Below, in pieces: positions 16,482-25,500 of a DNA stretch of 35,546 nucleotides. The translations under genes and the position numbers were made by a program. The notes under the pieces were generated by a model. The model saw only the letters and a list, made by a program, of their open reading frames with translations, did not search any database and was not told the DNA's origin. The DNA is taken from the NCBI GenBank assembly GCA_016930375.1, contig JAFGGU010000093.1, positions 1 to 35,546 of the forward strand, read 5' to 3'. The stretch is from Bacteroidales bacterium (GTDB lineage: Bacteria; Bacteroidota; Bacteroidia; Bacteroidales; UBA10428). Every line of letters begins with the position of its first letter. Positions within the stretch are counted from its first letter, which is position 1.

Positions 16482-17099
16482 ATGGAAGAGTTAAAAAGTC
16501 CTGTGGTGAAGGAATTCGTGGATGTTGCCGCTGATTTTTGCAAGGTGATGGAACAGGCTTCCCAAAAGCGCACCGGTGAACTCTTAAGCAACCTCCAGCA
16601 GTTGTTGCCTGAACTTTATCTGAAAGCCTCCAGGCTGCCAAAACCCAAGTATTGTTACGAGGAGGAGGAAAAGAAATTTGTTGGTGAGGATGATTATGCC
16701 CGTATTCACGATACCCTGCAACAGAAGGTTGAGCTTGTCAACGGTATCGTTAAAATGTCACCCGGTACACGGCCCGGGCAACATGAGCTGGTCAGTTTTA
16801 ATCTGGCGGAAAAACTTGCTGATATTTATGAAGAGCTGAAAAATTTCTGCATGCTTTACGATGTGGGTCTTTCTCCGGCTATGAATGATGCCGTGTGGAT
16901 ATGTCGCACCAGCTTTGAACAAGGGCTGGGCATGAAACTGATTGAGGGACTTAAAATCCTGCACCCTGTTATTTACAACAGGCATACCGAAGGTTCAAGA
17001 GCAGTACAGGGTGACGATTTTGGTGCAGTCGCCGCAGAAGATGAAGATGAACCCTGGTATTCCGATGATCAAGAAGAAATATATGGAGAAGACGAATAA
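16482..17099 (+). CDS. DUF5063 family protein
   Basis: The product is 205 residues from ATG 16482 (MEELKSPVVKEFVDVAADFC). The frame extends upstream to 16302, but that part translates tandem repeats (TTFATFTTFTTF) and lies upstream of the promoter. The protein is helical and acidic, with no signal peptide; YCYEEEEKKFVGEDDYARI and the tail DEDEPWYSDDQEEIYGEDE are notable. DUF5063 has no established function to my knowledge. Its coupling to the next gene, a 3'-5' exonuclease that overlaps it by 17 bp, is a recurring Bacteroidota arrangement and suggests translational coupling and a shared nucleic-acid role. Confidence 0.85.
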   Translation: MEELKSPVVKEFVDVAADFCKVMEQASQKRTGELLSNLQQLLPELYLKASRLPKPKYCYEEEEKKFVGEDDYARIHDTLQQKVELVNGIVKMSPGTRPGQHELVSFNLAEKLADIYEELKNFCMLYDVGLSPAMNDAVWICRTSFEQGLGMKLIEGLKILHPVIYNRHTEGSRAVQGDDFGAVAAEDEDEPWYSDDQEEIYGEDE

Positions 17100-17679
17100 T
17101 CTACCTTATTTTAAAGCTATTGAAGATGAATATATGAATTCTTTGCCCGTAAAAACTTTTACAGGAACCATTCATTTAATAGATCATCCTTCCGATTTCG
17201 ATACAGTAAAGAACACACTCAAAGATAAAACCATACTCGGGTTCGATACTGAAACCAAACCCTGTTTTAAAAAGGGCCGTTACCATAAGGTAGCCTTGTT
17301 GCAGCTTTCGACCAGCGATCATGCTTTCCTGTTCAGGCTGAACAAAATGCATCTTCCTGATTTTGTTGTTGATATACTTGAAGACAAGGAAATAATCAAG
17401 GTAGGTGTTGCGCTTAAGGATGATCTCATCGGGCTGCAAAAGATCATTGATATGGAACCCGACGGTTTTGTAGATCTTCAGAAATTTGTGAAGCAGTTCG
17501 GTATTGAAGATAACGGTTTGAAAAAGCTTGCTGCCAATGTCCTCGGTTTCCGGATATCCAAGAAGTCCCAGACCTCAAACTGGGAACAGGATGAACTATC
17601 GCAGGAGCAGTTGGTTTATGCCGCCACGGATGCCTGGGTATGTCAGCAGATGTATGAAGTGCTTACCAACCACAATTAG
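17083..17679 (+). CDS. 3'-5' exonuclease, DEDD superfamily (DNA_pol_A_exo1/RNase D-like)
   Basis: The product is 198 residues from ATG 17083 (MEKTNNLPYFKAIEDEYMN). The start at 17065 is a weaker alternative, and the frame before that overlaps DUF5063 coding. Exo I is LGFDTETKP with the D-x-E pair. Exo II is the VGVALKDDL region. Exo III is YAATDAWVC with the Y-x3-D of DEDDy enzymes. The protein is a single exonuclease domain without HRDC, so it is not a full RNase D. It probably trims RNA or DNA 3' ends in the cytosol. It overlaps the DUF5063 gene by 17 bp and is followed 23 bp later by an rRNA methyltransferase, hinting at an RNA-processing operon. Confidence 0.9.
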   Translation: MEKTNNLPYFKAIEDEYMNSLPVKTFTGTIHLIDHPSDFDTVKNTLKDKTILGFDTETKPCFKKGRYHKVALLQLSTSDHAFLFRLNKMHLPDFVVDILEDKEIIKVGVALKDDLIGLQKIIDMEPDGFVDLQKFVKQFGIEDNGLKKLAANVLGFRISKKSQTSNWEQDELSQEQLVYAATDAWVCQQMYEVLTNHN

Positions 17680-17702
17680 TCTCCCAAATCCATTGGCTTC
17701 TG

Positions 17703-18890
17703 ATGAATGCTTTCACCAAAATAATCCTTAAAGCGGGCAAGGAATCGTCGGTTATGCGACTTCATCCCTGGATCTTTTCAGGGGCCATACAAAAGGCGGA
17801 CGGTGATCTGCAGGAGGGAGATATTGTGGAGGTTTTTTCCCACGATCGCCAATTCCTGGCCATGGGTCATTACCAGATTGGTTCAATCGCAGTTAGGATT
17901 TTCACCTTTCAACAGGTTCAGCCCGATGCTGATTTCTGGAAATTAAAAATTCAAAACGCCTTCAACCTGAGGGAATCACTGAAACTTGCCAACAGTGGGG
18001 CAACCAACGTATACAGGCTGGTGCACGGGGAGGGCGATGGCATGCCCGGATTGATCATTGACTATTACAATGGCGTGATCGTTATACAGGCGCATTCCGT
18101 GGGCATGTACAAACTTCGTCATCAGATTGCGAGCGTGATCCTGGAGTTGTTTCGGAACAACCAGGTGACCATTTATGATAAAAGTGAAGGCACGCTTCCA
18201 TTTAAAGCCAACCTGGGTGCAAAGAACGAGTTTCTTTCCGGCAGCACATCCATAATTGATGTGGTTGAAAACGGATATCATTTCAGGATTGATGTAACCA
18301 CAGGACAAAAAACCGGATTTTACATTGATCAGCGTGATAACAGGCTTTTGCTCACTCGTTATGCCGCCGGTAAAAGTGTTCTCAACATGTTTTGCTACAC
18401 CGGCGGATTCTCGGTTTATGCGCTTGGCGGTGGTGCAAACCTGGTGCATTCGGTCGACAGTTCTGCGCAGGCTATCGAACTCACTGAAAAAAACGTAGCT
18501 TTGAACGGGGGAAATGACGATCGCCATAAGGCTGTTCAGGCAGATGCTTTTGCATATATGAATGCCATCGGTGATGCATATGATGTCATAGTGCTTGATC
18601 CACCTGCATTTGCCAAGCACCAGGATGCCTTGAACAACGCGCTTCAGGGATATAAACGATTAAATGCCAAAGCCATAGAACAAATCCGCAGTGGGGGAAT
18701 TCTGTTTACTTTCTCCTGTTCACAGGTCGTATCGAAGGAAAATTTCAGGAAATCGGTTTTTGCAGCTGCCGCCAACACGGGACGTCACGTAAGGATATTG
18801 CACCAGTTGACCCAGCCACCCGATCACCCGGTGAGCATCTATCACCCCGAGGGGGAGTATTTGAAGGGACTTGTTTTACAAGTAGAGTAA
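17703..18890 (+). CDS. Class I SAM-dependent rRNA (cytosine-C5) methyltransferase, RlmI-like
   Basis: The product is 395 residues, matching the RlmI family length. An N-terminal PUA domain (IILKAGKESSVMRLHPWIFSG) is followed by the EEHUD-like middle segment (VYRLVHGEGDGMPGLIIDYY). The Rossmann methyltransferase contains TGQKTGFYIDQRDNR, NMFCYTGGFSVYAL for SAM binding and VIVLDPPAFAKH. The catalytic-site cysteine is in FTFSCSQVV. E. coli RlmI methylates 23S rRNA at C1962; the exact target here is inferred from similarity. The stop TAA is positions 4-6 of the first unit of a heptamer repeat array. Confidence 0.9.
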   Translation: MNAFTKIILKAGKESSVMRLHPWIFSGAIQKADGDLQEGDIVEVFSHDRQFLAMGHYQIGSIAVRIFTFQQVQPDADFWKLKIQNAFNLRESLKLANSGATNVYRLVHGEGDGMPGLIIDYYNGVIVIQAHSVGMYKLRHQIASVILELFRNNQVTIYDKSEGTLPFKANLGAKNEFLSGSTSIIDVVENGYHFRIDVTTGQKTGFYIDQRDNRLLLTRYAAGKSVLNMFCYTGGFSVYALGGGANLVHSVDSSAQAIELTEKNVALNGGNDDRHKAVQADAFAYMNAIGDAYDVIVLDPPAFAKHQDALNNALQGYKRLNAKAIEQIRSGGILFTFSCSQVVSKENFRKSVFAAAANTGRHVRILHQLTQPPDHPVSIYHPEGEYLKGLVLQVE

Positions 18891-18919
18891 TGAGTGACGA
18901 GTGACGAGTAACGAGTGGG
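18885..18919 (+). repeat. Five-unit heptamer array at the rlmI-like stop codon
   Basis: The units are GAGTAAT, GAGTGAC, GAGTGAC, GAGTAAC and GAGTGGG. The gene's TAA (18888-18890) is positions 4-6 of the first unit. The consensus differs from the TPR/STN arrays only in base 1 and base 7. Confidence 0.9.
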
Positions 18920-18986
18920 TCTTGAGTAATGTGATTTGGGAGTGACACCACACCCAAAACCCCAATCCCGCTCGTTACTCGTCACT
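18900..18986. terminator. Bidirectional hairpin built from two heptamer arrays
   Basis: AGTGACGAGTAACGAG (18900-18915) and CTCGTTACTCGTCACT (18971-18986) form a 16-bp perfect inverted repeat with a 55-nt loop. TTTGGG (18936-18941 region) and CCCAAA inside the loop can form a nested stem. The arms are the heptamer arrays of two convergent genes, rlmI-like (+) and MORN (-). It could terminate both transcripts, although there is no strong U-tract. Confidence 0.6.
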
Positions 18987-19001
18987 CTTTACTCGTTACT
19001 T
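18967..19001 (-). repeat. Five-unit heptamer array at the MORN gene stop codon
   Basis: On the minus strand the units are AAGTAAC, GAGTAAA, GAGTGAC, GAGTAAC and GAGCGGG. The gene's TAA (18998-18996) is positions 4-6 of the first unit. The array is the inverted partner of 18885-18919. Confidence 0.9.
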
Positions 19002-19445
19002 CTTCACTACCAGTTTTCCGTTCTCATAAATTCCCCCCTCACTGCTCCCGTCGGCCCAGGTATACTTGCCTTCACCATGAAGGAGGTTGTCTTTGAAATA
19101 GCCGGTGTATTTATCTCCGTTGGTATAGAAGTAAATGCCATAGCCATTTTGAACGCCGTTTTCCCAGGCTCCGATGTATTTAGCCCCATTGGGCCAGACG
19201 TAGGTTCCCTGACCGTGAAACTTGTCCTGCACCCACATGCCGTCATACCAGCTTCCGTCTGAACCCTTCAACATCCCACGGCCTTCGCGAAGTCCGTTTA
19301 CGAAGTTGCCCTCATACCTGAAACCGTTTGAGTAAACATAAGTTCCCTTGCCATTTTCACAATTGCCGTATGCGCAGCCCTGCTTGTCCTGGGCTTGAAC
19401 CAAGGTTGGGAATAGGAGCAACAGCAATAGAATTTTCCGTACCAT
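18996..19445 (-). CDS. Secreted MORN-repeat protein
   Basis: The product is 149 residues. A signal peptide (KILLLLLLFPTLVQA-QD) is followed by a Cys pair (GCAYGNCENG) and about four complete MORN repeats. Examples are YEGNFVNGLREGRG, YDGMWVQDKFHGQGTY, YIGAWENGVQNGYG and YTGYFKDNLLHGEGKY. Half-repeats flank both ends. MORN repeats form flat beta-hairpin stacks. In bacteria their roles are mostly unknown, and a surface or periplasmic scaffold is the plain guess. The gene is convergent with the rlmI-like gene and has no partner on its own strand. Confidence 0.88.
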   Translation of the reverse strand: MVRKILLLLLLFPTLVQAQDKQGCAYGNCENGKGTYVYSNGFRYEGNFVNGLREGRGMLKGSDGSWYDGMWVQDKFHGQGTYVWPNGAKYIGAWENGVQNGYGIYFYTNGDKYTGYFKDNLLHGEGKYTWADGSSEGGIYENGKLVVKK

Positions 19446-19694
19446 AGCATTTCTGATTAAAATTGTACAATATTATTACGGAATTCTTTATTGCCAGTTA
19501 CATATACTTTTCAGGTTTACCTTAACCTGGGTTTCTACCTAAATGATTGGCTACGGCCGGCCTCGTGCAGGCATCTCACCGGGAAGGCAGGTAAGGTTGT
19601 TAAACAGGCTGAAAGGCTTTTATAACCTTGAGTCTAGAGATTAATAAGAAATTTCTGAAAATATTTATTTATCAAAAAAAGGGGAAAACATATA
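19446..19694. other. Intergenic region with an imperfect hairpin, no gene seen
   Basis: This stretch separates the MORN gene from the first xylan-locus operator. No credible reading frame is visible on either strand. ACCTTAACCTG (19519-19529) can pair with CAGGTAAGGT (19588-19597) through ten base pairs and one bulged A. The enclosed segment holds the palindrome GGCCGGCC (19555-19562). It may be a structured RNA, a terminator remnant or a decayed repeat. The part from 19625 is strongly A/T-rich and leads into the operator. Confidence 0.4.
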
Positions 19695-19708
19695 TGCAAT
19701 CGGTTGCA
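19695..19708 (+). promoter_or_regulatory. LacI-family operator upstream of the GH2 gene
   Basis: TGCAATCGGTTGCA is a near-palindrome with the central CG of LacI/GalR-type operators. Its reverse complement differs by one base from the site at 32591. It lies 107 bp before the GH2 ATG at 19816. GTTG in its right half could act as a weak -33 for TTACTTG (19725-19731), so repression by occlusion is plausible. A perfect -7 sequence TATTTTTG (19793-19800) closer to the gene lacks a -33 partner. Confidence 0.75.
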
Positions 19709-19815
19709 GAATTAAAATTAATCTTTACTTGCGATAAAGATTCTGACCCGCTGGTTCTTTGAATCTTTATTAAAATAACTGATCTTCTTTTTTATTTTTG
19801 TACAACACTAAGAAA

Positions 19816-22572
19816 ATGACGAAATCCACCGCGACACCATGGATGATTTTTGCTGTTTTAACAAGCATTCTATTATCTGATTGTGCATCTTTACTGGCTC
19901 AGGACTCTGTTAACCAGGTACACAAAAGCGTCAGGCAACGAATTTCAATTAACCAGGGATGGCGCTTCTTCAAATACGAATCAGCAGCCGATGCTGACAA
20001 CCTGATTTACGATGTTCGCCCCCCAATAGACAATCCGGGCGAAGTAAAAGAAGCCGATTCCAAACCTACCGAAGCGGTTGAGATGGATAACGGGCAAATG
20101 GTTTTAAAACCCTGGATTCTTCCAAGCGGCAACGATTTTATCAAAGATCCTGGTAAATGGCACATTCGCCCCATGGGAAATCCGGGGAGTGATTTTCCTT
20201 TTGTCCAGACCGATTTCGACGATAGTTCCTGGGAGGAAGTCAGTTTGCCCCACGACTGGGCGATCAGGGGACCTTTTCAAACAGGCTTGAATCCGGAGGT
20301 GGGTGGAGGAATGGGCCGGCTGCCCTGTAACGGAGTGGCCTGGTACCGCAGGAAATTGGATATTGCAGCCTCGGATGCAGACAAATCAATTTTTCTGGAT
20401 ATCGATGGCGCCATGTCGTATGCCATTATATGGCTGAACGGAAGGCTTGTTGGCGGATGGCCTTATGGGTACAACTCCTGGAGGTTGTATTTAACGCCTT
20501 ATCTTCAATATGGAGGCGAAAACCAGTTGGCCATTCGTGTTGATAATCCCAATCACTCGGCCCGGTGGTATCCGGGTTCCGGACTATACCGCAATGTGTG
20601 GTTGGTGAAAACCAACCCCGTGCATGTTATGCAGTGGGGCACTTACATTACTGCCAGCGAAGTTTCTGAGGAGTCTGCGAAAATCGATATCGAAGTTTCC
20701 ATAGCGAATAAAGCGCAAAAGAGTGTGGAAATTGAGACGGTTACCGACATTTATTTTCTGGATGAGAAGGATCAGAAAGTGGGTGCCGCTGTGGTCAGTT
20801 TTGATACGTTAAATACATCTGTTGCACCCCATGGAAAAGGAGGGATTAAAGGTTCGGTTATTATCGAAAATCCTTTCCTGTGGGGACCACCTCCAACCCA
20901 GCAACCCAACAGGTACATGGCTGTGACCAGGCTCCTGCAAAATGGTGACCTCGTAGATATATACGAAACAATCTTTGGTATCCGCAAGGTCGAATTTGAT
21001 CCCGACAAAGGTATTTTTGTAAACTGGGAACGCATTCAGTTGAAAGGGGTCAACCAGCACCACGATCTGGGCGCTTTGGGCGCAGCATTCAATAAACGCG
21101 CAGCTGAACGACAGCTCGGGATACTGGGCGAAATGGGCTGCAATGCCATCCGCATGGCTCACAACCCACCGGCACCTGAGCTGCTCGAACTCACCGATAA
21201 GATGGGGTTCCTGGTCATCGATGAAATTTTCGATTCATGGGAACGAAAAAAAACACCTCATGACTTTCACCTCATTTTCCCCGATTGGTCGGAACCCGAC
21301 ACCCGCTCGTTTATACGAAGAGACCGCAACCACCCTTCGATAATACTATGGAGTTTCGGCAATGAGGTTGGCGAACAATACACTGCTGAAGAGGGTGCTG
21401 CTGTTGCCCGACGCTTATGCAATATTTTCAGGGAAGAAGACCGGACACGTCCGACAACACTCGCCATGAACTTCGCAAAACCTTACATGGAAATGCCCAA
21501 AGTGGCGGAGGTAATCGGACTGAATTATCAGGGTGATGGGATTCGGCAGGACCCTGCATTTGAAGGAACGGACCGTATCCGCACCGTGCCGCAATATGAC
21601 GCGTTTCATGCGGAATTTCCGGAGAAGGTTATTCTCAGTACGGAAACTGCTTCAGCATTAAGCAGCCGTGGTTTTTACCTGTTCCCGGTGACCGATTCCA
21701 TCAGCTCAGTTACACGCGATGGCCGCGGAGGTGATTCAAAATCAGCGCACGTAAGTTCTTACGAATTGTATGCAGTTGATTTTGGTGCATCGGCCGATAA
21801 AGTTTTTGGAATGATCGACCGGCATCCTTTTGTTGCCGGCGAATTTGTATGGAACGGCTGGGACTACCTGGGCGAACCTACGCCGTATTATTCGGCACGC
21901 AGTTCCTATACCGGTATCATTGACCTTGCAGGTTTCCCCAAAGACCGTTTTTACCTTTATCAGTCGCATTGGAGGCCCGATTCTCCAATGGTTCATATAC
22001 TGCCGCACTGGAATTGGCCCGAACGAATCGGTGAAATAACACCGGTGCATATCTTTACCTCTGGCAATGAAGCTGAGCTTTTCCTGAACGGCAAATCGCT
22101 GGGCAAAAAGAAAAAAAGTGAATACGAATACCGGCTTCGGTGGGACGATGTTCAATATATACCTGGTGAGCTGAAAGCGGTGGCCTACAAAAATAACAAG
22201 GTTTGGGCTGAACAGGTTGTAATGACTACCGGCGAAGCTACAATGCTCGAAGCAAGTGCGGATCGGACCATGATCAAAGCTGACGGTAACGACCTGTCGT
22301 TTATAACCGTGAAAATTACCGATAACGAAGGTTTAATGGTGCCTCGTGCGAATAACCTGATACAATTCAGCATCGAAGGACCGGGCGAAATTCTCGCCAT
22401 CGATAACGGCGATCAAACCGATATGGCGGCATTCACTTCGCACGATCGAAAAGCATTCAACGGGCTGGCGTTGGCAATTGTCAGAGCGGACGCTGATAAA
22501 GCTGGAATCATAACAGTTACAGCCAGATCAGCCGGATTAAAAGATGCCCGGGTAATAATTGTAAGCCAATGA
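19816..22572 (+). CDS. GH2 glycoside hydrolase (beta-galactosidase-like, DUF4982 type)
   Basis: The product is 918 residues from ATG 19816. An in-frame TTG at 19798 overlaps a -7-like element and is unlikely. The N-terminus has a hydrophobic signal segment (WMIFAVLTSILLSDCASLLA-Q); its Cys is not in a good lipobox. The order is sugar-binding jelly roll (PHDWAIRGPFQ, GVAWYRRKLDI, YPGSGLYRNVWL), Ig-like domain, TIM barrel, and C-terminal domains with DUF4982-like LFLNGKSLGKK and an invasin-like end. The acid/base Glu is in SFGNEVGE (E517) and the nucleophile in GEFVWNGWDYLGEPTPYY (E676). Specificity cannot be read; beta-galactosidase, alpha-L-arabinopyranosidase-like or beta-glucuronidase activity are possible. 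A shared operator links it to the xylan genes. It ends 6 bp from the convergent GH115 stop. Confidence 0.88.
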   Translation: MTKSTATPWMIFAVLTSILLSDCASLLAQDSVNQVHKSVRQRISINQGWRFFKYESAADADNLIYDVRPPIDNPGEVKEADSKPTEAVEMDNGQMVLKPWILPSGNDFIKDPGKWHIRPMGNPGSDFPFVQTDFDDSSWEEVSLPHDWAIRGPFQTGLNPEVGGGMGRLPCNGVAWYRRKLDIAASDADKSIFLDIDGAMSYAIIWLNGRLVGGWPYGYNSWRLYLTPYLQYGGENQLAIRVDNPNHSARWYPGSGLYRNVWLVKTNPVHVMQWGTYITASEVSEESAKIDIEVSIANKAQKSVEIETVTDIYFLDEKDQKVGAAVVSFDTLNTSVAPHGKGGIKGSVIIENPFLWGPPPTQQPNRYMAVTRLLQNGDLVDIYETIFGIRKVEFDPDKGIFVNWERIQLKGVNQHHDLGALGAAFNKRAAERQLGILGEMGCNAIRMAHNPPAPELLELTDKMGFLVIDEIFDSWERKKTPHDFHLIFPDWSEPDTRSFIRRDRNHPSIILWSFGNEVGEQYTAEEGAAVARRLCNIFREEDRTRPTTLAMNFAKPYMEMPKVAEVIGLNYQGDGIRQDPAFEGTDRIRTVPQYDAFHAEFPEKVILSTETASALSSRGFYLFPVTDSISSVTRDGRGGDSKSAHVSSYELYAVDFGASADKVFGMIDRHPFVAGEFVWNGWDYLGEPTPYYSARSSYTGIIDLAGFPKDRFYLYQSHWRPDSPMVHILPHWNWPERIGEITPVHIFTSGNEAELFLNGKSLGKKKKSEYEYRLRWDDVQYIPGELKAVAYKNNKVWAEQVVMTTGEATMLEASADRTMIKADGNDLSFITVKITDNEGLMVPRANNLIQFSIEGPGEILAIDNGDQTDMAAFTSHDRKAFNGLALAIVRADADKAGIITVTARSAGLKDARVIIVSQ

Positions 22573-22578
22573 TTCAGC

Positions 22579-25500
22579 CTATTTCTCTGTTGTAAAAGGC
22601 GACGCCGGCAGTCCTTCACGATTATACAGGTTGGCAGAACCGGGATTGTCCGCCCACGCATATCGCACGGCAACCGGCTTTAAAACATCATCATGCCAAA
22701 CAATCACCCGGTTCCCTTTGATCCTGGCATGGGCCCAAATAAACTTTTTATCCGATCCGGCCAGGGCAAAATGCTTCAGCTCTCCACCTCCCCTGGCAAC
22801 AAGTCCTCCGCCTGTATCTGAAAATAGAAGGATGGCTTTATGGACTTTGACTTTCATGGATTGGTAAACCGGGCCTGAACTCACTACATTCCTGTCACCA
22901 TACGCCAGCTTCATGGCCTGCAGTGCAAGTCGTTTCCCCACATCTTCCTTGTTCAGCGGATGTATGTCATTCCATTCGCCGATGTCAATGGTAACGGCCA
23001 TACCGGTATTCGGAACCTTCAGGGCTTTTAACTGCTCATGGCGCAACTGCGCCCAGCTGCTTTCTGATGGTGTATTTTTTTCTTCGAAGGAATTGGGCAA
23101 CTGCACATACAGGAATGGAAAATCGCCCTGTTTCCATCGTTGGCGCCAGTCGGTTATCAGCGTTGAGAAAAGGGGATAGTATGTTTCTGCATAACCGGCA
23201 TTGGACTCTCCCTGGTACCAGATGACTCCTTTAATGGCGTAATTCAACAAAGGGTATATCATCGCATTAAACAGCCCTGTTGGCATGTATTGAACGGCGG
23301 TTGAAGGAGGCATCGGTCCGGTCTCAACGCCGGGCATATACTGCCATTCGCCGGTCAGGTCAATGGTTTGATCGCCGGTTGACAGGAAATAAGGTTTATC
23401 CTTGATAAAACCTCCCCGGCCTCCTGTATTTATTACGCGGACTGTAATGGTATTCCTGCCGGGTTTAAGTATCCCTGAAGCTACGGTATAACGTCGTGGC
23501 GGGTATTGATAGGTTGTTGTTCCCACAAAGATGCCGTTTACAAAAACAGAATCCCAGTCAACAATCCTGCCAAGCCATAACCGGGCTTGTTTTCCTGCCA
23601 TGTTATCGGGAACTGTCACTTCTTTACTGAACCAGACGGTGCCCTGTTTATGCTGTAATCCATTATCTGTCCAAAAAGCAGGCAGTTGCATGGCCGGCCA
23701 TTCCGAAGCATCATACAGGGAGTCATGCCACTGTGGCTTGCTTTTAATCCCGGGATCATTCCTGCCAACAAAGGAATACCAGGCATTGACAGCTTCAAGT
23801 TCTTTCTTTTTTAGCTGTTGAATGTAATTGTCGTCCTTAAAGGGTCTTACTTTCTCAAGAGCCTCGGGAAAGCTTTTTAAAGCCTCAGCGCTCATCCAGG
23901 CTTCCACGGGTGTTCCACCCATGCTGGCATTGATCAGTCCGACAGGTACCCGGTATTTTTCATACAAAGTTTTCGCGAAAAAATATCCAGTAGCAGTAAA
24001 ACGCAGTACAGTGGAGGGATTGGCTGATTCCCACCGGCCCGAAGGCAGGTCTTCCCGGGTGTTATTGAAGTCATACTGGTTTGTCACAAAGAAGTGACGG
24101 ATAAAGCGGTTTTCAGAAGCTGCAATAACATCGGTATACTTCTCCTTCACTCTTTCGATGGGCAGTACCATATTTGACTGACCGGAACAGATCCATACAT
24201 CACCGATAACAATATCCCGAATGGTGATTTGATTACCGGCATCAATACTCATATCAAAGGGACCACCGGCTTGCTGAGAAGGCAGTAACAAGGTCCATTT
24301 GCCATTGGCACCTGTTGTTGCCCTGTATGTCTGGTCCCTGAATGAAACGGCAACTTCTTCGCCAACCCCGGCCCATCCCCAGATATGTAAAGGGATACCG
24401 CGCTGCAATACCATACCGTCACTTATCAGCCGTGGCAAACGCAGCGCCTTTGACTCCACGGCGGACGCTTTGGCCGGTCTGTAATAACTTTCCGGCGGTC
24501 CCAGGTAACTGTCCTTCGCTCCTCCTGTGTTCACAACGATTTTCTGCAATACCACACCGGGATCGATCATCCATATTTTTAATGTATGGTAACCCGGTGA
24601 CGTGATCTCATGTTCACTGTGACCCTTGCGCATATTGTCACTCACTGATTTTTCCCAGTCGGCATTGCGGTTTTGCGCATTGTAGTTTTCGGGAACCAGG
24701 GTGATGATTTGGGGTGTTTCATCGTCAAAGCTGATTCCATAGCGCAGGGGACGATCAGGCTGAAAATTCAAAGTCGGCGCAAATACTGGGTTAATGGTTA
24801 ATTTTCCTTTAGTAAACAGGTACATGTTGTATTCCAGGCAGGGCGAATCTTTGCCGGGCACCACAGGAGGTGCATTGGCCGGGGAAACGGCCCGCATGGC
24901 CGAAAGCGTATGGCCGTAGTCCTCGATCCTGATCCACCGGTTTGCTCCGGCGTTAATATTCCTGGTAAAATGTTCGGCTTCGATGGATACAAAGCCGTAA
25001 CTTTCTATAAATCCCTGCAGGTTTTCAGGTGTCACTTCCGCCGGTTTGAATGCATTAACCGCAATGATCATCTCCTGTCCGGCTCCGGATACCTTCAGTG
25101 AGCCTTTGCTTTTTCCATTTGGCAGCAGGTCCGGGTTAATGCTTACCAGGATGCGCCTCTCCTTGTCAACAGTGCCCCGCTCACTGTCAATCCTGATCCA
25201 GGGTTCAACGGCAGAAACGCTGAATTCAAAAGGAGCTCTTCCCTTGTTGAATATTTCGAAGTACCTGGTTGGGTTGTTGAAGATATCGAACTCAGGCAGG
25301 GCGGCTTCATCCTTTGAACCGGGCCATGCCTCTTCCGAACCTTCCAGTGCAATTCCCATGATGGCTTCATCAGGGATAGTCAATGTCTTAAGCCGTATGG
25401 CCTGCAAACTGTTTACCGGGGGATCATTCCAGCTTACATATCCCAGGTGAGCCTGGTCCATGAAATGATTCCATTTGCCACCGGCGAAAATGCGGTTGTA

